Assembly (NCBI GenBank): GCA_025618425.1
Contig: CM046851.1
Span: forward strand, 31,353,754-31,417,753
Source of the DNA: Heliocidaris tuberculata
Lineage: Eukaryota; Echinodermata; Echinoidea; Camarodonta; Echinometridae
DNA length: 64,000 bases
Reading direction: 5' to 3'
A program made the translations under genes and the position numbers. Shown piece after piece: positions 1 through 9,904 of the stretch (positions are counted from its first letter, which is position 1; the number at the start of each line of letters is the position of its first letter). The notes beneath the pieces were generated by a model. That model was not told where the DNA came from. It ran no database searches and saw nothing but the letters and a program-made list of their open reading frames with translations.

Positions 1-113
1 CATGTCATACTGAAAGTTTGTAAATAGTCAAAATAAACCATAAATCATCTAAAGATCATATTTTTGGTTCGATCCTGATCTTTTGTGCTTTTTGGATCGT
101 AATAACATGATAT
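1..113 (+). repeat. Left arm of inverted terminal repeat
   Basis: It starts CATGTCATACTGA and pairs with the end of the element at 2212-2224. After a diverged stretch at about 14-33 the match becomes nearly continuous through AACCATAAATCATCTAAAG and GGATCGTAA. It probably belongs to the 5' LTR of the parent element, because a primer-binding-like site follows at 318. Confidence 0.8.
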
Positions 114-317
114 TCAGTATTTAAGTTTTATCATTTTCTTTTCACATTTTTTTTTCCAGAGCACATGCTTATTGATTTTAATCTCTATTTTAATTGTTCT
201 ATGAATTCGTCGAAATTACTTTAAAATTAAATTTTCTTTTTTCTTTCAATAATTGTAAATGTGCCTAAATAAATCAATACATTGTAAAAAGCATTAAGCT
301 TACATTCATTGAAAAAT

Positions 318-335
318 TGGGGGCTTGTCCGGGAA
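318..335 (+). promoter_or_regulatory. Primer-binding-site-like sequence (tRNA-Pro type)
   Basis: TGGGGGCTTGTCCGGGAA differs at 2 of 18 positions from the tRNA-Pro primer site known from gammaretroviruses and other LTR elements. It lies about 180 bases upstream of the gag-like reading frame, as expected for the start of minus-strand synthesis. That it served as a priming site is inferred. Confidence 0.6.
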
Positions 336-488
336 GCGCAGCCAAATATAACAAGTCAAAAACATTAACAAAATTTAGAGAGAATTTTTGGAAATCTCTG
401 AAAACTTCTAGAATACATGTTGCAGATAAGTTCTTATATTATGTAATTTTTTATTACATGTTCCATCATGACTACAATTAGTGTTTGT

Positions 489-2089
489 TAAGAGGACAGA
501 TTTGTCCCTGGTCAATTGAAGTCACTAAGAAAAGATGTTTTGAGAGCTGTTTGTCAGCATTTGGGAGTAATTCTTACACCAGGGTTAAAGAAGGCAGAGA
601 TAATTGATCTTCTAGCTAGTCACATGAAGCTCAGTAAAGAAAGTGAGGTTCCTTCTAACGTTTCGAGTGATATTCAACTCCAATTGGCAAAACTTGAGAT
701 GGAGAAAGAGAGAATGAAATTAGAATTTGAGAGAGAAGAAAAACAAAAACAAAGAGAAATGGAAAGAGAAGAAAGAGAAGAAATTGAGAGAAATTGAGTT
801 AGCACATAAAAATACTAACCCTGCCAAAGAGAAAACTCCCAAGGTTTTGATGTAGCGAAGAACATTCGCCTTGTGCCAAAATTTGATGAAGAGGGAGTTG
901 ATGCATATTTTGTATCATTTGAAAAAGTGGCCAAGAGGTTGGAATGGCCTCAGAAATACTGAACTCTGCTTCTTCAAAGCATTTTTGAGGGAAAGGCTGC
1001 AAAAGTCTACTCATCTCTCTCTGAAGAGCAATCATGTGACTATGTTACAGGGGAAAATACTATTCTTAATGCATATGAGTTGGTCCCAGAAGCATACAGA
1101 CGTAAATTTAGGAATATGCAAAGACAATCAGGCCAGACCTATGTTGAGTTTGCTTGGGAACAAGAAATGATGTTTGATAAGTGGTACAGATCACTGAAAG
1201 TTGACAAAGATTTTGCCCAACTGAGAGAAGTTGTTCTCATGCAAGCATGGAAAAAAGGTGTTCCTTTTTGGCATTAAGTCCCACCTAGATGACCAAAGAA
1301 TAATAAACTCAATTGAGTAAGGTAGCAGTGGTAGCTGATGAATTTGAGGTCACACACAGAGATAGTTGGGGCTTCCTTTCATAAATTTCAGAATAAGAAG
1401 GGTAAAGGGTCATTTGAATCCCACAAGAAACTTGGTGAGGGAAAACATGCTAGCAAGGAGAATGACGCTGACAAGTCTCAGGCAGGTGGAGGCGCAAAAT
1501 CAAACGAAAGATCTGCTGGTCAAAGTCCCAAAGTTTGTTTTCATTGTAATAGGCCAGGACATTTGAAAAAGTCCTGTTGGGAATTGATTGGGAAACCAAC
1601 CAAAAGTAAGAAAGATGTGGGTTTAGTCAAGCAAACAAGTGCTCCACCCAAGGAGTCTGTCCAATTGGTATCAGTCCAAGATGTTGAGAGTGTTTCTCTA
1701 GTATTTGCCGATAAGGTCAAGAAGGTTGATGAGGGCTTTAGAAGCTTTTTGCATGATGGTGAGGTATCCCCCTGTTCGGCTGGTTCTGTAGGTAAGCCAG
1801 TGTTATCCTTCGAGATACAGGGGCTGCTCAGTCCCTGATGATGCCAGGGGATTTGACTCTCCCACCTGAGAGTTCAGAGAATGCCAAAGTATTGGTTCGA
1901 GCTATTGGTGCGGATTATGTGTCGGTTCCTGTGCATAAGGTTGACTTAAAATGGGACCTAGTTAGTGGTCCTGTAACTGTTGGTGTCGTACCGGAATTGC
2001 CCGTGGACGGGGTTGACTTCCTGTTGGGTAACGACTTGGCTGGAGAGAAAGTTGTTGCATCTCCAGTGGTTTTAGAGCAGCCGGTTTAG
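489..2089 (+). pseudogene. gag-protease remnant (SCAN-like capsid, CCHC knuckle, retropepsin)
   Basis: Several broken frames carry one ancestral polyprotein. Positions ~489-797 encode an N-terminal domain followed by an Arg/Glu-rich coiled coil; no ATG is in place. Positions ~850-1277 encode a capsid/SCAN-like region interrupted by a TGA at 960-962. Positions ~1338-1838 encode a basic linker and a zinc knuckle at 1536-1577 with spacing C-x2-C-x4-H-x4-C. In a shifted frame, Asp-Thr-Gly at 1814-1822 (context RDTGAAQS) is the active site of an aspartic protease, and LLGNDLAG near 2024-2047 resembles the conserved C-terminal retropepsin motif. The reading frame ends at 2089 with nothing of reverse transcriptase. 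At least two frameshifts and one stop make it non-functional as read. Assignment to a Ty3/gypsy-type element is by domain style only. Confidence 0.75.
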
Positions 2090-2120
2090 GTAGCTGAAAC
2101 CCGGACAAGCGCTCAATTTG

Positions 2121-2224
2121 TTACGATCCAAAATCCACAAAAGATCAGAATCTAACCAAAAATATGATCTTTAGATGATTTATGGTTTATTAGTATCAGT
2201 TAGTATTAGTATCAGTATGACATG
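2121..2224 (-). repeat. Right arm of inverted terminal repeat
   Basis: This is the reverse complement of the left end with the same outer 13 bases, TCAGTATGACATG on the plus strand at 2212-2224. Just inside it, 2099-2116 is a partial inverted copy of the primer-binding-like site. Relative to the left end, about 190 bases between the repeat and that site are missing. Confidence 0.8.
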
Positions 2225-3403
2225 ATATATAAAAAAATTACAGATAATACATTTAGTACATGTACTTAAACTAGCAAAGACTTACGATTTCTCTGCTGGG
2301 AAATTCCTAATCCACAGAATATAAATGCAAGGTATGAGACCAGAATATTCTTGAAGTGTAGAGTAAGTTGGCTGCTAATCCACAATAATCCCAAATATGT
2401 AAATCCAAATGGTATGTTGTCCAACTGGTAAAAGAATATTCCAGAAGATCCAGCCGAAGAATGTCCAAGGTAATTCAGGAAATCATCGATGTCGACGATG
2501 TCGATAACGATGTCGATATTGATGTCGAATACGATGTCAAGGATGATGTTCAAGATGAAATCCAAAATGAGGTCCAAGACGATCTCCATAGGTTGATATC
2601 AATATGATCAATATCAGATGGTGATAACTGAGAATTTACGCAATGTATGCTCCACGATGTTAGTCAGGTATAAATTCTGAAATTTCTGTGCAAGCTCCCA
2701 GCTTATATACAATCTCAACCCTTAACTAGAATTTTCTACCTTGTACTACAACATTCATGAAGGTTTGGAAATCTCTTGTAAGTTCTACATAGTTCTAGTT
2801 GTAACAAACAAAATAAGGGGATCCCCATGATCTATTTATAGAATCATTGCAATGTTACACTCTTACTAAGAAGTTCATGCAAAGGTCAGGATAGTCAACA
2901 GGTTACAACATGTAATTACATTGTTACTATCATACAGTACATCACACATAAAATGTAATGATCTATAGACCTTTCTTCTTCTACTGGATGTGCATTATTT
3001 AATATGTAATTGATGATTCTTTCACTGTTACAGAGTACACTCACTTTTCACATATGAATAATGATTTCTCTTCTAGAAATTTCTATGTTCATAAATACAT
3101 AGAGAGAACTGGAAAATAACTTCCTTCCAGAACGACCAGAAGATTCTTCACATATATAACAATGTAAAACGAATTTCTGTTTGTAACATTTTGAAATTTA
3201 TTTATTTGTTATGTTTTGTTATGACATGTATCTGTATGGAAGTTCAATTGAATTTATATTTTTAAAAAGTTCATTCAATTTACCAAAAACATCGTTTACC
3301 GCGTCTTCTATCATTCAAAAGTGTAAATAAGTCCTTCAATTTAGCGTTTCTAGCAAGGGATTTTCCTTTTGTATCATTCAAATTCATTTCAAATTAGCAC
3401 GTA
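2225..3403. other. Non-coding stretch with a GATGTC-rich patch
   Basis: No gene is recognised. Positions ~2486-2590 hold an imperfect six-base GATGTC-type repeat. On the plus strand an ORF from the ATG at 2460 reads an Asp/Val-alternating acidic segment of about 48 codons before a stop; on the minus strand the same patch gives an Ile/Asp-rich reading. Both are probably by-products of the short repeat. The rest is AT-rich DNA without visible structure. Confidence 0.5.
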
Positions 3404-4012
3404 TAAATGCAATTTTATTGGCTGTTGAGTGTTGGGATGCATGCAACTAATACTCTGTTATTCAAACATCTAAATAATATGTGTCATTGAATTTCAAACC
3501 TTTTTTGACATATTTTTCCCAACCTCCTAAGCTCCACCCTAAAAAAAAAATGCTCCAGATCTCATTTCTGCAATGACATCATCTGTCAATCTTTAGTCAT
3601 CTACACTAACATTCTACAACAGACAGTGGAATGTAACTTCGCCCAGCTCAGCACATGCTCACAATAGAATTTCATGCTTTCAAACAATACCTCCTCATTA
3701 CAATTCTTTTCCTGGTGATGCTTCAGCATGTCTGACATTGCAACTCATATGTAGGCATTGTATGGTCTATTAGAACAAATGGTCATCTCTGGCAAAGCTA
3801 CCTACCACTGTCTCTCCCTAGCTCACTCATGATTGACATATGATGTCATTGCAAGGATGAGATCTGGGGAATTTTTTTAGGGTGGAGCTTAGCATGTTTG
3901 AGAAAATGATTTCAAAATATTTTAAACATTTATGAAACATATTCAGATGTTTGAATAACAAAATATAAGTTGTATTCATCCCTGCACATCAACAGGAATC
4001 AACTTGCATTTG
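3404..4012. mobile_element. Foldback / MITE-like element, ~0.6 kb
   Basis: Two inverted arms, about 3404-3600 and 3830-4012, pair through several long blocks, including GTTATTCAAACATCT and CTAAGCTCCACCCTAAAAAA. The centre pairs only weakly. There is no coding capacity. Length and symmetry fit a non-autonomous inverted-repeat transposon; the superfamily cannot be named because the exact ends and target duplication are unclear. Confidence 0.65.
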
Positions 4013-4646
4013 GGTTGCAGGGGACCTGTAACAATCATTCAAATTCATCGGCAACCGCCGAAAGGACACCTCGGGCAGTCAAATTTAGAACATGTTCATT
4101 AAATTTAACACGCAAGTTATATCAACACTCCTATTTTGTTTGCTGATTTCGAATTTAATTCCCTTCTTGAGTCCATAATATAGTAGACCTTATTGTCCTG
4201 TAGGCTATTTGAACATTTTAAAGGATGGATTGTATTCTGTAGATTTCCAAAAGCCACGTAGGTTGGGGAAAATTCAGCATAGGCGACAATCTCCTCCGAG
4301 GAAGGAGTAGACAATACAATGTAAAAAAAATAAATAAATAAAAAAAATTAAAAAAAAAAAAAATTCCCTTATGTGTTTTTTTTTCTCATATTACTATAGG
4401 CAGTTATAGGGTAAATTTTAAAACCCTTCTTTATATATACTTACAAGACTTAGAAGATGAAGTTACATTTTCTTTATCATCTCCTGCATGAAAGATCGGT
4501 AAAGGAGCTTTCATTTGTCTTCTTGTCTTCTAAAATGTCTTCTAGAATTTAGTGTCCTCAATTACATAGAAAATAATTATATTCATTCTTTTTCGCGACT
4601 TACAGTTTTTTATGTTTTTATGTATACATCCACGACCACGCGACAA

Positions 4647-4678
<32 letters not shown>

Positions 4679-4959
4679 ATAGACCTTTATTCGCTCGAAC
4701 GATGGGATCTTTAAAATTCGCCATAACGAAAAACATGTAGGCCCTATCTTGAACGGCAAATATTATGTAAAACACATTATACAAGACTATAGAAAAATAT
4801 CGTACATAATGTTGGGGGAATTTTTTTTAAATTGAATACTCAACACGGTAAATTGGATGCTCCAAAATTAATTCGATTGCAGGAAAGGGTTTTTTGCGTG
4901 ATCACGTGCCCATGTGATTCTGAATTGAATGAAGGCTTTTATCAATCGCGTGCGTGACC
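4013..4959. other. Non-coding, low-complexity patches
   Basis: Contains A-rich runs near 4322-4365 and 4645-4680. Minus-strand ORFs of 65 and 80 codons here resemble no family I know and have no supporting features. No gene is called. Confidence 0.5.
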
Positions 4960-5335
4960 CAGTGGCGTAACTGGACCATGGCGTCAAGAGGGGCAAAACT
5001 TCCGAGGAAATGTTGAGCGGAAATTGCTAAAGGGACGAGATTCGTATTTTTTTCTTATCGCAAGCCGTGCAAAAGTCGCTCATTTTTTTTTTTTTTTTTT
5101 TTTTTTTTTTGGGGGGGGGGGGGGGTGGCGAAAATTTTTATTCTTCGCCAGCCCTCCATAAGTCGCCCAGTGGGGGTAGGTTATTAGATTTTATGGGGTC
5201 CAGTTTTCCTCCATAATTCTCTGACAAGCAAAAAATAAAATAAAATAAAACGTATCACTCCTAAAATAAAGGGGGGGGGGCACAATCTATTCTTGCCTTT
5301 CAAAGGGGAGGGGGCACGGGCCGGGATCCCCCCCC
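4960..5335. mobile_element. Partial CAGTGGCGTA-ended transposon fragment
   Basis: It begins CAGTGGCGTAACTGG-like, the same start as the elements at 42427 and 48398, and carries the same internal style (CGCCAGCC..TCC, long G and C runs). No matching right terminus was found, so the end coordinate is approximate. Poly-T/poly-G and poly-C runs near 5082-5115, 5270 and 5328 are likely error-prone. Confidence 0.4.
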
Positions 5336-5488
5336 CCCCCTAAACCCAACCTTAGGTCTCATGTCGAGTTTCAACAAAGGAAGTTAGACCGAGCACTTAG
5401 TAATATATGTTGTGTTATACATGACTTAAGACTTTAACTGAATTTAGTAGATTACCAACATTTGTGTTATAAATGCTAAGTAATCTTA

Positions 5489-6800
5489 TTGTTCTTTGTA
5501 ATTCCAAGTACCTTATTATACACGTATGTATACTGAACATGGAAACGAATTAATTCAAATCATAATCACATCATAAATCAAGTCAAATCAAATAAAGTAA
5601 ACTGTCTTATCTGTTTATTATATTAAAAAAAACATTATTCCATGACCAAATTACAGACGGAACTTCATCAATTTAGGACCGTCATCTTCCATGTTTTGTC
5701 ATTGTTAAGCATGTCCCACCGTTTTCAAACACAGTTTTCCACAAGGTGAGGATTTCCTGATATTGTGCTATGAATTTCTATTGTTATATAGCATTAAAGG
5801 AAACCAAAACCCAAGGAGAGAATCAATGTTATTGGAAAGTGAAAATTCAGAGAAGCACTTTACAAAAAGTTTCATTAAAATTGGTTAAAAAATGAGAGAG
5901 TTATGGAAGTTTGAAAAGTCTCGTTTTACTTTCTATGGGGATCCTCAAATTGGCAAAATTGCTTCAAAATGGCTGATTTTGTGAACAACTCTCCATTTGT
6001 TTTGTACACAGATTTTCAGATTTTTCCCCATTATCTTTCAAGGTGTAGTTATTCTCCTTCTGAGCTCGACATATATAATGGGAAAATGTATTTTACACCA
6101 CATATGTCGAGTTCAGGAGGAGACAAGGAGCACCCTGAGAGATATTGTTCTTTGTAATTCCAAGTACCTTATTATACACGTATGTATATTGAACATGGAA
6201 ACGAATTAATTCAAATCATAATCAAATCATAAATCAAGTCAAATCAAATAAAGTAAACTGTCTTATCTGTTTATTATATTAAAAAAAACATTATTCCATG
6301 ACCAAATTACAGACGGAACTTCATCAATTTAGGACCGTCATCTTCCATGTTTTGTCATTGTTAAGCATGTCCCACCGTTTTCAAACACAGTTTTCCACAA
6401 GGTGAGGATTTCCTGATATTGTGCTATGAATTTCTATTGTTATATAGCATTAAAGGAAACCAAAACCTAAGGAGAGAATCAATGTTATTGGAAAGTGAAA
6501 ATTCAGAGAAGCACTTTACAAAAAGTTTCATTAAAATTGGTTAAAAAATGAGAGAGTTATGGAAGTTTGAAAAGTCTCGTTTTACTTTCTATGGGGATCC
6601 TCAAATTGGCAAAATTGCTTCAAAATGGCTGATTTTGTGAACAACTCTCCATTTGTTTTGTACACAGATTTTCAGATTTTCCCCAATATCTCTCAGGGTG
6701 CTCCTTGTCTCCTCCTGAACTCGACATATGTGGTGTAAAATACATTTTCCCATTATATATGTTGAGCTCAGAAGGAGAATAACTGCACCTTGAAAGATAA
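5489..6800 (+). repeat. 656-bp direct tandem duplication
   Basis: Positions from ~5489 recur from ~6145 at a constant offset of 656 bases with only a few differences. Each copy contains ~309 bases of flank followed by the left part of a foldback element. The junction at ~6143-6147 joins element sequence to flank across a short shared TATTG. Confidence 0.85.
5798..6147 (+). mobile_element. Truncated copy of the TTAA foldback element
   Basis: It starts AGGAAACCAAAACCCAAGG directly after TTAA (5794-5797) and matches the left arm of the complete element at 6454. Its central loop (~6045-6147) is present in the reverse orientation relative to that element, and the right arm is missing because the duplication junction cuts it off. 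Confidence 0.8.
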
Positions 6801-7032
6801 TGGGGAAAATCTGAAAATCTGTGTACAAAACAAATGGAGAATTGTTCACAAAATCAGCCATTTTGAAGTAATTTTGCCAATTTGAGGATCCCCATAGAAA
6901 GTAAAACGAGACTTTTCAAACTTCCATAACTCTCTCATTTTTTAACCAATTTTAATGAAACTTTTTGTAAAGTGCTTCTCTGAATTCTCACTTTCCAATA
7001 ACATTGATTCTCTCCTTGGATTTTGGTTTCCT
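6454..7032. mobile_element. Complete TTAA-flanked foldback element, 579 bp
   Basis: Long inverted arms begin AGGAAACCAAAAC and end GGATTTTGGTTTCCT. TTAA directly flanks both sides (6450-6453 and 7033-7036). The paralogous locus at 38974-39410 has a single TTAA at 39165-39168 with no insertion, which fixes both ends. TTAA duplication is typical of piggyBac- and Kolobok-type DNA transposons; this copy has no transposase, so it is non-autonomous. A relative lies at ~61093-61630. Confidence 0.85.
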
Positions 7033-8220
7033 TTAATCTAATTACTTAAATTTATGAATTACATATCTTTAATCAGAATATACTTCTGTGATTCTTTGTA
7101 GGTTTTGTATAATAATTTTGAAAACGGTAATAAAGGAATGACTGAAGTGAAACGGATATGAATAAATTGTTGGGTGGCGGGTACAGTTGTACAGGAAATC
7201 ATGGAAAGATGTGGTCGTAAGGCACATAAAGAAGAAGATTGTCTACTCTGAATTGCAAGTATAGTCTATACATTACATGAATTTCACTTCATCAAGTATA
7301 ACATCTTAATTGAACATAACATGCAAAAGATGGTTGATTGCAATCATTAAAGCTCACAGACAGTCTCGGTAGCAAAAACATACTGGCAAGAAACTTATCT
7401 AACATAGTCACATACTATTCTCCTTTTATCATTAGACACATGTACGAGATTATTTGACATTCCATTCACGATTTCGAACAAATTTTAGTGTAAATATCTG
7501 TAAGAAACGCTCGGTAACGGCTTTTCACTGCCTCACGATAAGACCATATCCACCCGACTATGTGTAGTGTATTCTATAACACACAGCAATCCCCATGTGC
7601 GTAATGTGTGTGGCCGTTGTTTGAATTCACATCCCCTCTTTTTTGGGCCAGGGATTTTTATTACTTTTCACCTCTCATTCGATAAATATTTCACTTGAGG
7701 AGGAAAAAACTTCACAGCATCTTAGTTATGTTAGTATCCTGCTATTTATTAAGTAAAATCAAAGAAATCTCACGAAAAGTTTTTGAGAGGTTCCCAAAAC
7801 TATCTTCTACCTTTAAGAAAAAAGCAGACGCTGTCGTCATCGGCTAAGGTCACCAGAAACTCCTTAGGATCCTGTCATTACGTTCATTATATTATACATT
7901 ATCATAGCATTATACATGTATGTATAAGGGAGATTGGGTTAACTTGGCATTAAGGCCAACTCGGACTCAGCAGCGATAAGGTTTTACGAGTAGAAATGCA
8001 AGCTACCAAACAAGCCATAAATTTCATTTTTTAAATAAAATTTTTTAGTAATTATCTTGCATATTTACATCAAATTATCGTGAACATGGGTGTTCAAGAA
8101 TCCGTAGCTTACGCAAATAATGACGCAAGTATTTTTGCGATCGATTCAGCTTTCTTTGAAAAGTCGGCCAGGATTTCCGCTGAGTCTGATTGGGCCCTAG
8201 TATCGAGTAAGCCCTAATAC

Positions 8221-8225
<5 letters not shown>
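7033..8225. other. Right flank of foldback, then featureless DNA
   Basis: 7033-7252 matches 39169-39410 and is part of the ancestral duplicated segment. From 7253 to 8225 I see no coding region, repeat or RNA gene. Confidence 0.5.

Positions 8226-8262
<37 letters not shown>
8226..8262. repeat. (TA)n microsatellite
   Basis: This is a pure TA run. Similar runs at 9267-9300, 9476-9513 and 11354-11393 border each block of Penelope-type sequence to the right. Confidence 0.9.
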
Positions 8263-8266
<4 letters not shown>

Positions 8267-8362
8267 ATGTTAAGGTTTCACGTATCGGCTCAAACAAATT
8301 CAAAGAAAACTGCTAAAAGCGTTTGTAATGCATTGTGGCCAATTTTATTTTTCTACTCAAAT

Positions 8363-8390
8363 TTTCGACGCTCCCTGGCGTCTTCTTCAG
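8363..8390 (-). ncRNA. Hammerhead-ribozyme-like core A1
   Basis: On the minus strand it reads CTGAAGA, a GACGC/GCGTC stem, then GAAA, matching the CUGANGA-stem II-GAAA plan. The following AATT could form a short self-complementary stem III, and GAG after it pairs with CTC before the core as stem I. One extra A precedes stem II. Such minimal hammerheads with tiny stem III are known in Penelope-like elements. Activity is not established. Confidence 0.5.
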
Positions 8391-8444
8391 GAGAACAATA
8401 AATGATAAGGTATCATACAAATAATTGAAATAGTTATAGTTATA

Positions 8445-8519
8445 GCGCGCGCATACTCAGTCAGATATAGGTTGCTTAGAAACCGTCTCTCTTGGAGATC
8501 TGACTGAGGATGCGCGCGC
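8445..8519. repeat. 75-bp hairpin within palindrome arm
   Basis: GCGCGCGCATACTCAGTCAG at the left pairs with CTGACTGAGGATGCGCGCGC at the right. Its mirror copy sits in the other arm near 9051-9126. It is GC-rich in an AT-rich region and could be an older insertion shared by both arms or a structured part of the transcript. Confidence 0.7.
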
Positions 8520-9179
8520 TTTACAAAAAAATGATGGATATAGTTATGCAGATGAGAAAAGAGTACTGTGCGCGCTTCATTATTACGTAATTTACGTAAT
8601 TAACGTAATAATACACAAAATCCCAAGTAGTATTAGCGGCAAAGATTCAAAATAATAGTATTGAAACAAAGAAGGAGAATTGATACCAAATCATTATTAA
8701 AGAACATGTGATTGAAAAGATACAGCGGACGATAGGAAAATTGCCGAATTACGGGCAATTGTTAAGAGCAGGAGTTTTGAAGGAAAAGGTCTTAACAGAG
8801 ATCTTTACTTTCTCAATGGATTTACATATTTTCGCTAGGTTTTTTTGTATCTTTTCAATCACATGTTCTTTAATAATGATTTGGTATCAATTCTCCTTCT
8901 TTGTTTCAATACTATTATTTTGAATCTTTGCCGCTAATACTACTTGGGATTTTGTGTATTATTACGTTAATTACGTAAATTACGTAATAATGAAGCGCGC
9001 ACAGTACTCTTTTCTCATCTGCATAACTATATCCATCATTTTTTTGTAAAGCGCGCGCATCCTCAGTCAGATCTCCAAGAGAGACGGTTTCTAAGCAACC
9101 TATATCTGACTGAGTATGCGCGCGCTATAACTATAACTATTTCAATTATTTGTATGATACCTAATCATTTATTGTTCTC

Positions 9180-9207
9180 CTGAAGAAGACGCCAGGGAGC
9201 GTCGAAA
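9180..9207 (+). ncRNA. Hammerhead-ribozyme-like core A2
   Basis: This is the mirror copy of A1, on the plus strand in the right arm: CTGAAGA, stem GACGC/GCGTC, GAAA, then ATTTGAG whose GAG pairs with the CTC immediately upstream. The outward orientation of A1 and A2 follows from the palindrome. Confidence 0.5.
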
Positions 9208-9263
9208 ATTTGAGTAGAAAAATAAAATTGGCCACAATGCATTACAAACGCTTTTAGCAGTTT

Positions 9264-9300
<37 letters not shown>

Positions 9301-9305
<5 letters not shown>

Positions 9306-9475
9306 ATATAGTGAGAGAAATGTTCCTCGAACACAACGCTGGTTAGTGGAAAGTTTAGTGAAAGAAATGATGATTATGAGACGGTCTTTGCATTTATTTT
9401 CCTCCTTTATTTGCAGTCCAGGTTTCGATTTTCGATCTTCATCAGGACTCTATAAAAACACAAAATCACAATATA
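9301..9475. repeat. Left ~170-bp direct repeat with hammerhead-like core
   Basis: It starts AAAGTATATAGTGAG directly after a (TA)n tract and matches 11394-11568 in the same orientation with a few differences. On the minus strand it carries core C1. It resembles a terminal repeat of a Penelope-like element flanking the unit between them. Confidence 0.7.
9423..9445 (-). ncRNA. Degenerate hammerhead-like core C1
   Basis: The minus strand reads CTGATGA, a weak GAT/ATC stem, GAAA, then CCTGGACT. GACT can pair with AGTC just upstream as stem I, but the base at the expected cleavage position is G and the stem III bases are not self-complementary. It is therefore probably inactive. Confidence 0.3.
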
Positions 9476-9612
9476 AATATATATATATATATTTATATAT
9501 ATATATATATATAGAATAACAAAAAATAAGAGTTCTGCTTCGGAATCGTAGCTAGATGAGGTGCAGAAGACAAGTAAATAAAAGATTCCGTGAGACTGAA
9601 AAGTTTTCAAAT

Positions 9613-9635
9613 TTTCGGCCATAGGCCTTCATCAG
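9613..9635 (-). ncRNA. Hammerhead-ribozyme-like core B1
   Basis: The minus strand reads CTGATGA, a GGCC-TAT-GGCC stem II, GAAA, then ATTT followed by GAAA, which pairs with TTTC directly upstream. Predicted stem III is AATT, only self-complementary between two molecules, as proposed for minimal hammerheads acting as dimers. One extra A separates the core box from stem II. Confidence 0.5.
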
Positions 9636-9904
9636 GAAATGATGAAAATTTATTAAGTATCAACAAAAGAGCTTGAAGCGCAAAAATGCAAAAAGCTCCA
9701 TGGATACTAGCGCAACCATGGTAGAGAAGGCTGAGGGAGGACAGAGAGAGAATGACGTAATAAAACGTCATAAAAGAAAAACAAAAGAAAACAAAAGAAA
9801 ACAAGAGAGGGAGAAGCGTAAAAGCGCACAAGAACATGGATACTAACGCAACCATGGAAAGCAAAAACAATATCGTAAAAGAAAAAAATACTAATTTTTT
9901 GTAG

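Larger units (their letters stand above)
1..2224 (+). mobile_element. Gag-protease element bounded by inverted repeats
   Basis: This is a retroelement fragment holding a gag-like region, a CCHC zinc knuckle and a retropepsin-like domain, but no reverse transcriptase, RNase H or integrase. Its two ends are inverted copies of each other: the first ~113 bases match the reverse complement of 2121-2224, including the outermost 13 bases and an uninterrupted ~38-base core. A primer-binding-site-like sequence lies inside the left end, and a partial inverted copy of it lies inside the right end. Normal LTR retroelements have direct LTRs, so this is an internally deleted derivative whose 3' end is an inverted, shortened copy of its 5' end, or gag DNA captured between transposon-like termini. 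The left boundary coincides with the window edge, so a target duplication cannot be checked. Confidence 0.75.
8304..9266. mobile_element. Near-perfect palindromic element, 420-bp arms
   Basis: Arms 8304-8723 and 8848-9266 are inverted copies that differ at only one or two positions in my reading; the spacer is 8724-8847. (TA)n tracts lie at or near both ends. Each arm carries a hammerhead-like core and a small internal hairpin (8445-8519 and its mirror), plus ACGTAA-rich inverted motifs. No transposase or polymerase is encoded. Because Penelope-like elements can carry inverted terminal repeats with hammerhead motifs, this is probably a Penelope-derived foldback unit; that origin is inferred. 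Confidence 0.75.

Noticed and set aside
5969..6861. Matching 62-86-codon ORFs beginning MADFVNNSPFVLYTD
   Set aside because: They are the arms of the foldback element read in both directions; the similarity reflects the inverted repeat.
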